A stretch of DNA of 24,602 bases from an uncultured Holophagaceae bacterium (lineage in GTDB: Bacteria > Acidobacteriota > Holophagae > Holophagales > Holophagaceae): contig CAIXHJ010000178.1 of NCBI GenBank assembly GCA_903919165.1, positions 1 to 24,602 of the forward strand. Reading direction: 5' to 3'. The notes beneath the pieces were generated by a model. That model was not told the DNA's origin. It was given only the letters and a program-made list of their open reading frames with translations, and made no database searches. The position numbers and the translations under genes are program-made. Of the stretch, positions 22,115 to 24,602 are shown piece after piece (position 1 is the stretch's first letter; every line of letters begins with the position of its first letter).

Positions 22115-22294
22115 ATGCGGATCATCTACCTGCTCTTCCTCAGCACCGGCTTCAGCTTGATGGTCGCCAACGGCTTCTTCGGCCGCGAGTTCTTCGGTCA
22201 GCGCCGCCGCGCCGACCTGCCGCCCAGCGTCCGCCAGACGCCCGGCGCCTACCGCACCTTCCTACACAACAACGGCTTTCATGGGGGTAAGTGA
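22115..22294 (+). CDS. Small membrane-associated protein, 59 residues
   Basis: A short gene with a strong GGAGGTG ribosome site 8 bases before its ATG. Its TGA overlaps the DUF350 ATG (TGATG). The product begins with a hydrophobic stretch (IIYLLFLSTGFSLMVANG) and continues with GFFGREFFGQRRR, then SVRQTPGAYRTFLHNNGFHGGK at the C-terminus (positions 38-59). The Ser-Val-Arg-Gln...Pro-Gly...Tyr-Arg pattern and the Gly-Gly-Lys end look like a conserved motif of small proteins in this kind of cluster, from memory only. It could be a subunit or substrate of the neighbouring membrane proteins. No known domain is assigned. Confidence 0.8.
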   Translation: MRIIYLLFLSTGFSLMVANGFFGREFFGQRRRADLPPSVRQTPGAYRTFLHNNGFHGGK

Positions 22295-22512
22295 TGAACG
22301 TTCCGCATCTCCTGGATCAGCTCCTCGTCGCCACCGTTTTCTCGCTCCTTGGCCTCGTCATCCTCGGCGTGGTCTGGCTCGTGCTCGTGAAGGTGCTGCC
22401 TTTCTCTCTCCGCAAGGAGTTCGAGGATGACCAGAACACCGCCCTGGGCATCGTCCTCGGCTGCCTCATCCTGGGCATCAGCATCATCATTGCTGCTGCC
22501 ATACATGGGTGA
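22294..22512 (+). CDS. DUF350 family two-helix membrane protein
   Basis: A 72-residue inner-membrane protein with two membrane helices (about 15-35 and 50-70) around a polar loop KEFEDDQNTALGI. The loop plus the following GxxLGxxIIIAAAI stretch is the DUF350 repeat signature (E. coli YjfL belongs to this family). DUF350 proteins often contain two or more copies; this is a single copy. Its ATG overlaps the stop of the preceding 59-residue protein and its stop overlaps the start of the aminopropyltransferase-like gene by 8 bases, so all three are translationally coupled. The molecular function is unknown. Confidence 0.88.
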   Translation: MNVPHLLDQLLVATVFSLLGLVILGVVWLVLVKVLPFSLRKEFEDDQNTALGIVLGCLILGISIIIAAAIHG

Positions 22513-24031
22513 TCTGCCACAACAGCCCACACTCAGGGCGCCACTGCTGTTCATCAGCGTGCTGCTCATCGCCAGTTGCGGGCTGATCTACGAGCTGGTG
22601 GCAGGGACGCTATCGAGCTATCTGCTGGGGGATTCGGTCACCCAGTTCTCCACGGTGATCGGGGTGTACCTGAGCGCCATGGGACTCGGCTCGTGGCTGT
22701 CGCGGTTTCTGCATCGGGGCCTGGCGCGGCGCTTCGTGGACCTGGAATTGGCGGTGGCGCTGGTGGGCGGGTTTTCGGCGCCCACCCTCTTCCAGGCCTT
22801 CGCCCATACCCACGCCTTCCGGGTCGTGCTCTACGGTGTCGTGCTGACCGTTGGCACGCTGGTTGGTCTTGAGATCCCCATCCTCATGCGGATCCTCAAG
22901 GACCAGGTGCGCTTCAAGGACCTGGTGGCGGGCGTGCTCACCCTCGACTACATCGGCGCCCTCTTCGCCTCCCTGCTCTTCCCGCTGCTGCTCATGCCCA
23001 AGCTGGGCCTGGTGCGCACGAGCCTGCTCTTCGGCCTGCTGAACGCCGCCGTGGGCCTCTGGTCCACGTACCTGCTGCATTCCCAGCTGGGACCCACCCG
23101 GGCGATCCGCCTCCGCTGTGTGGCCGTCATGGCCCTGTTGGCCGTGGGCCTGGTCTTCGCCGGGAAGTTCACCCTGGCCGTCGAAGAGGAGATCTTCGCG
23201 GATGAGATCGTCTACGCCAAGGACAGCGCCTACCAGCGCATCGTGCTGACCCGGGGCCGGGGCAGCTTCCAGCTCTTCCTCAACGGCAACCTGCAGTTCT
23301 CTTCGGCGGACGAGTACCGCTACCACGAGGCCCTGGTGCACCCGGCCTTCGGCCTGCGGCCCGAAGCGAAGCGCGTATTGATTTGCGGCGGCGGCGATGG
23401 CCTCGCCGTGCGCGAGGTGCTGAAGCACTCCTCCGTGCAGGAAGTGGTGCTGGTGGACCTGGACCCGGCCATGACTGACATGGCCCAGCACCAGCCCATG
23501 GTGCGCCAGCTCAATGGCGCAGCCCTGGACGATCCCCGCGTGAAGGTGGTCAACGCCGATGCCATGGTCTGGCTCCAGGAGACATCCGGACCGCCCTTCG
23601 ATCTGGCCTTCGTGGACTTCCCGGATCCCAACACCTATGCCCTGGGGAAGCTCTACACCTCGCGCTTCTACCGCCTCCTCCAGCGCCATCTCACGAACGA
23701 GGCCATGATCACCGTTCAGAGCACTTCGCCGCTCATGGCCCGGGAATCGTTCTGGTGCATCGCCGCCACCATGGAGGCCGCGGGACTGAAGGTGCGGCCC
23801 TACCACCTGGCCGTGCCCTCCTTCGGCGTGTGGGGCTTCGCCTTGGCCTCGAAGCACGATTTCGAGGTACCGACCCGCGTGCTGCCGGGCCTGCGCCACC
23901 TGTCCGACGCGGCCACCACAGCCATGTTCGCCTTCCCCAAGGACATGGAGCGCGTGCCCGTGCAGGTGAATCGTCTGGATAACCAGGTGCTGGTCCACCT
24001 CTACGCGCGGGAGTGGCGGCGGTGGTCGTGA
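22505..24031 (+). CDS. Membrane-fused spermidine/spermine synthase-like protein
   Basis: A 508-residue fusion. Residues 1-220 form about 7 membrane helices (LLFISVLLIASCGLIYELVA, SAMGLGSWLS, GLEIPILMRIL, and others). Residues 225-500 are a polyamine-aminopropyltransferase (SpeE/spermine synthase-like) domain: YQRIVL, the AdoMet-type loop VLICGGGDGLAVREVL at 291-306 (GGGDG 295-299), acidic Asp318 in VDLDP and the catalytic-site motif VDFPDPN with Asp371 and Asp374, where classic SpeE has a D-x-x-DP. It probably transfers an aminopropyl or related group from a decarboxylated-AdoMet-type donor; neither donor nor acceptor is proven. I chose ATG 22505 because of the 8-base overlap with DUF350; the frame is open further upstream but only as shadow. 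Confidence 0.9.
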   Translation: MGDLPQQPTLRAPLLFISVLLIASCGLIYELVAGTLSSYLLGDSVTQFSTVIGVYLSAMGLGSWLSRFLHRGLARRFVDLELAVALVGGFSAPTLFQAFAHTHAFRVVLYGVVLTVGTLVGLEIPILMRILKDQVRFKDLVAGVLTLDYIGALFASLLFPLLLMPKLGLVRTSLLFGLLNAAVGLWSTYLLHSQLGPTRAIRLRCVAVMALLAVGLVFAGKFTLAVEEEIFADEIVYAKDSAYQRIVLTRGRGSFQLFLNGNLQFSSADEYRYHEALVHPAFGLRPEAKRVLICGGGDGLAVREVLKHSSVQEVVLVDLDPAMTDMAQHQPMVRQLNGAALDDPRVKVVNADAMVWLQETSGPPFDLAFVDFPDPNTYALGKLYTSRFYRLLQRHLTNEAMITVQSTSPLMARESFWCIAATMEAAGLKVRPYHLAVPSFGVWGFALASKHDFEVPTRVLPGLRHLSDAATTAMFAFPKDMERVPVQVNRLDNQVLVHLYAREWRRWS

Positions 24032-24070
24032 CTTCGAGGTTCCAACCATTGGGTGGAACCCACCCCAGGC

Positions 24071-24346
24071 GGAAAAGGAATTTGAACCGCAGATGGCGCA
24101 GATGCCGCAGATCAGCTCCATGGGCCATGCTCTTCATTGGCCTGGATGGCTTCACGCAAGAACAACAACGGGTTTGCCACAAAGAACACAAAATGCCCGT
24201 AGGATTCAAGTCTCAGTGCCGTTCATCTTCTGTGCCCTTTGTGCCCTTTGTGGCCAGTTCATTCTCTAGCTCTTTGAGGCAAGAGATTGTCTGGGCGAGT
24301 TATTCATCTGCGTCCTCTGCGGTTTCCAACTCATTTCCTTTTTCAC
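24071..24346. repeat. Nested inverted-repeat intergenic element
   Basis: The 337-bp gap between 24031 and 24369 holds no convincing gene but is structured. The outer arms are GAACCGCAGATGGCGCAGAT (24084-24103, continuing to 24112) and, reversed, CATCTGCGTCCTCTGCGGTT (24305-24324); the symmetry extends into GGAAAAGGAA/TTCCTTTTT. The inner arms are TTTGCCACAAAGAACACAAA (24173-24192) and CCCTTTGTGCCCTTTGTGGC (24235-24254), also inverted. Motifs of the GAACCGCAGATNNNCGCAGAT and CACAAAG(G)AACACAAAG types are widespread intergenic repeats in several phyla, from memory. An open frame crossing it lacks any recognisable protein and is treated as spurious. Confidence 0.75.
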
Positions 24347-24368
24347 CCGTTCGGCCCGAGGCCTTGCC

Positions 24369-24602
24369 TTGAGGCGACGCGACTTCCTCGCGGCGGCAGC
24401 GGCCTCCTCGATGCCCGTGGCCTGCCACCGCAAGCCAGAGTTCCCCTTCTCCGGCGAGCTGGTGGGTCCGGACCTGGCCAGGGGCCACTGGCTGCGTGGC
24501 GGTGCCTTCCCCGATCCCGACCGCTTCGAACCGGTCTCCGTGCTCATCGTGGGCGGCGGCATGGCGGGGCTCAGCGCCGCCTGGCGGCTGGCGGGCGCGG
24601 GC
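24369..24602 (+). CDS. Tat-exported FAD-dependent oxidoreductase (N-terminal part)
   Basis: The first 78 codons of a gene cut by the window end. Reading from TTG 24369, the product starts MRRRDFLAAAAASS, a twin-arginine signal, then MPVACH with a possible lipid-modified Cys. After about 35 residues comes VLIVGGGMAGLSAAWRLAGAG, the dinucleotide-binding GxGxxG motif of FAD oxidoreductases such as amine oxidases. The start is uncertain: TTG is rare, but GAGG lies about 7 bases upstream, there is no in-frame ATG before it in the preceding region, and the twin arginines directly follow. Its position after the aminopropyltransferase-like gene suggests an exported polyamine- or amine-oxidising partner; this is inference. 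Confidence 0.75.
   Translation, partial: MRRRDFLAAAAASSMPVACHRKPEFPFSGELVGPDLARGHWLRGGAFPDPDRFEPVSVLIVGGGMAGLSAAWRLAGAG

Noticed and set aside
22610..24121. 503-residue antisense open frame opposite the fused aminopropyltransferase
   Set aside because: Long open frames opposite high-GC genes are expected; the translation is His/Gly/Gln-rich without any motif, while the sense strand carries clear catalytic motifs.
24013..24372. 119-residue open frame across the repeat element
   Set aside because: It spans both inverted repeats, shows no domain and begins inside the upstream gene; treated as spurious.

Overview
The window is a dense, high-GC bacterial chromosome segment. It carries 24 protein genes (one split by a frameshift, one cut by the window end) and one tRNA gene, with almost no spacer DNA. 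Lipoprotein signals, a Tol-Pal cluster and SecG indicate a diderm (Gram-negative) bacterium. The gene mix and protein style (core-type DAHP synthase with a ferredoxin-like N-terminal domain, Pal with an Ala/Asp/Lys-rich linker, M61 peptidase) resemble Acidobacteriota of the Geothrix/Holophaga group. That assignment is my inference and was not tested by a search.

Layout. 1-1969 (+): pgk and tpiA, glycolysis. 1970-3623 (-): a zinc-ribbon protein, preceded by a lipoprotein gene with an apparent one-base frameshift and a polyproline C-terminus. 3712-5325 (+): DAHP synthase, secG, tRNA-Leu(GAG) and a textbook terminator. 5399-7387 (+): mutY and an aldo/keto reductase. 7455-17404 (-): a train of 12 same-strand genes, in transcription order DUF2520-like Rossmann protein, EamA transporter, TetR regulator, M61 peptidase, glycosyltransferase, rnhB, mutT-like NUDIX, tolB, pal, cpoB/ybgF and GHMP kinase (several coupled by overlapping stop/start codons; not shown to be one transcript). 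17460-18158 (+): an unrecognised helical protein, whose stop overlaps that of elbB (18155-18832, -). 18907-24602 (+): an aminotransferase followed by a tightly packed module.

The most interesting part is that right-hand module (20084-24602). It contains a two-ribbon, two-DUF4178 membrane protein, a 59-residue membrane-associated protein, a DUF350 two-helix membrane protein, a spermidine/spermine-synthase-like enzyme fused to an N-terminal membrane domain, and, after a nested inverted-repeat element, a Tat-signal FAD oxidoreductase that runs off the window. Start/stop overlaps bind the middle genes together. The architecture suggests membrane-localised polyamine-type chemistry of unknown purpose.

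Two non-coding observations also stand out. The 18 bases immediately before the ATG of mutY and of rnhB are nearly identical (17 of 18), although the genes are 7 kb apart on opposite strands. The 337-bp gap before the FAD oxidoreductase is built as two inverted-repeat pairs, one nested inside the other.
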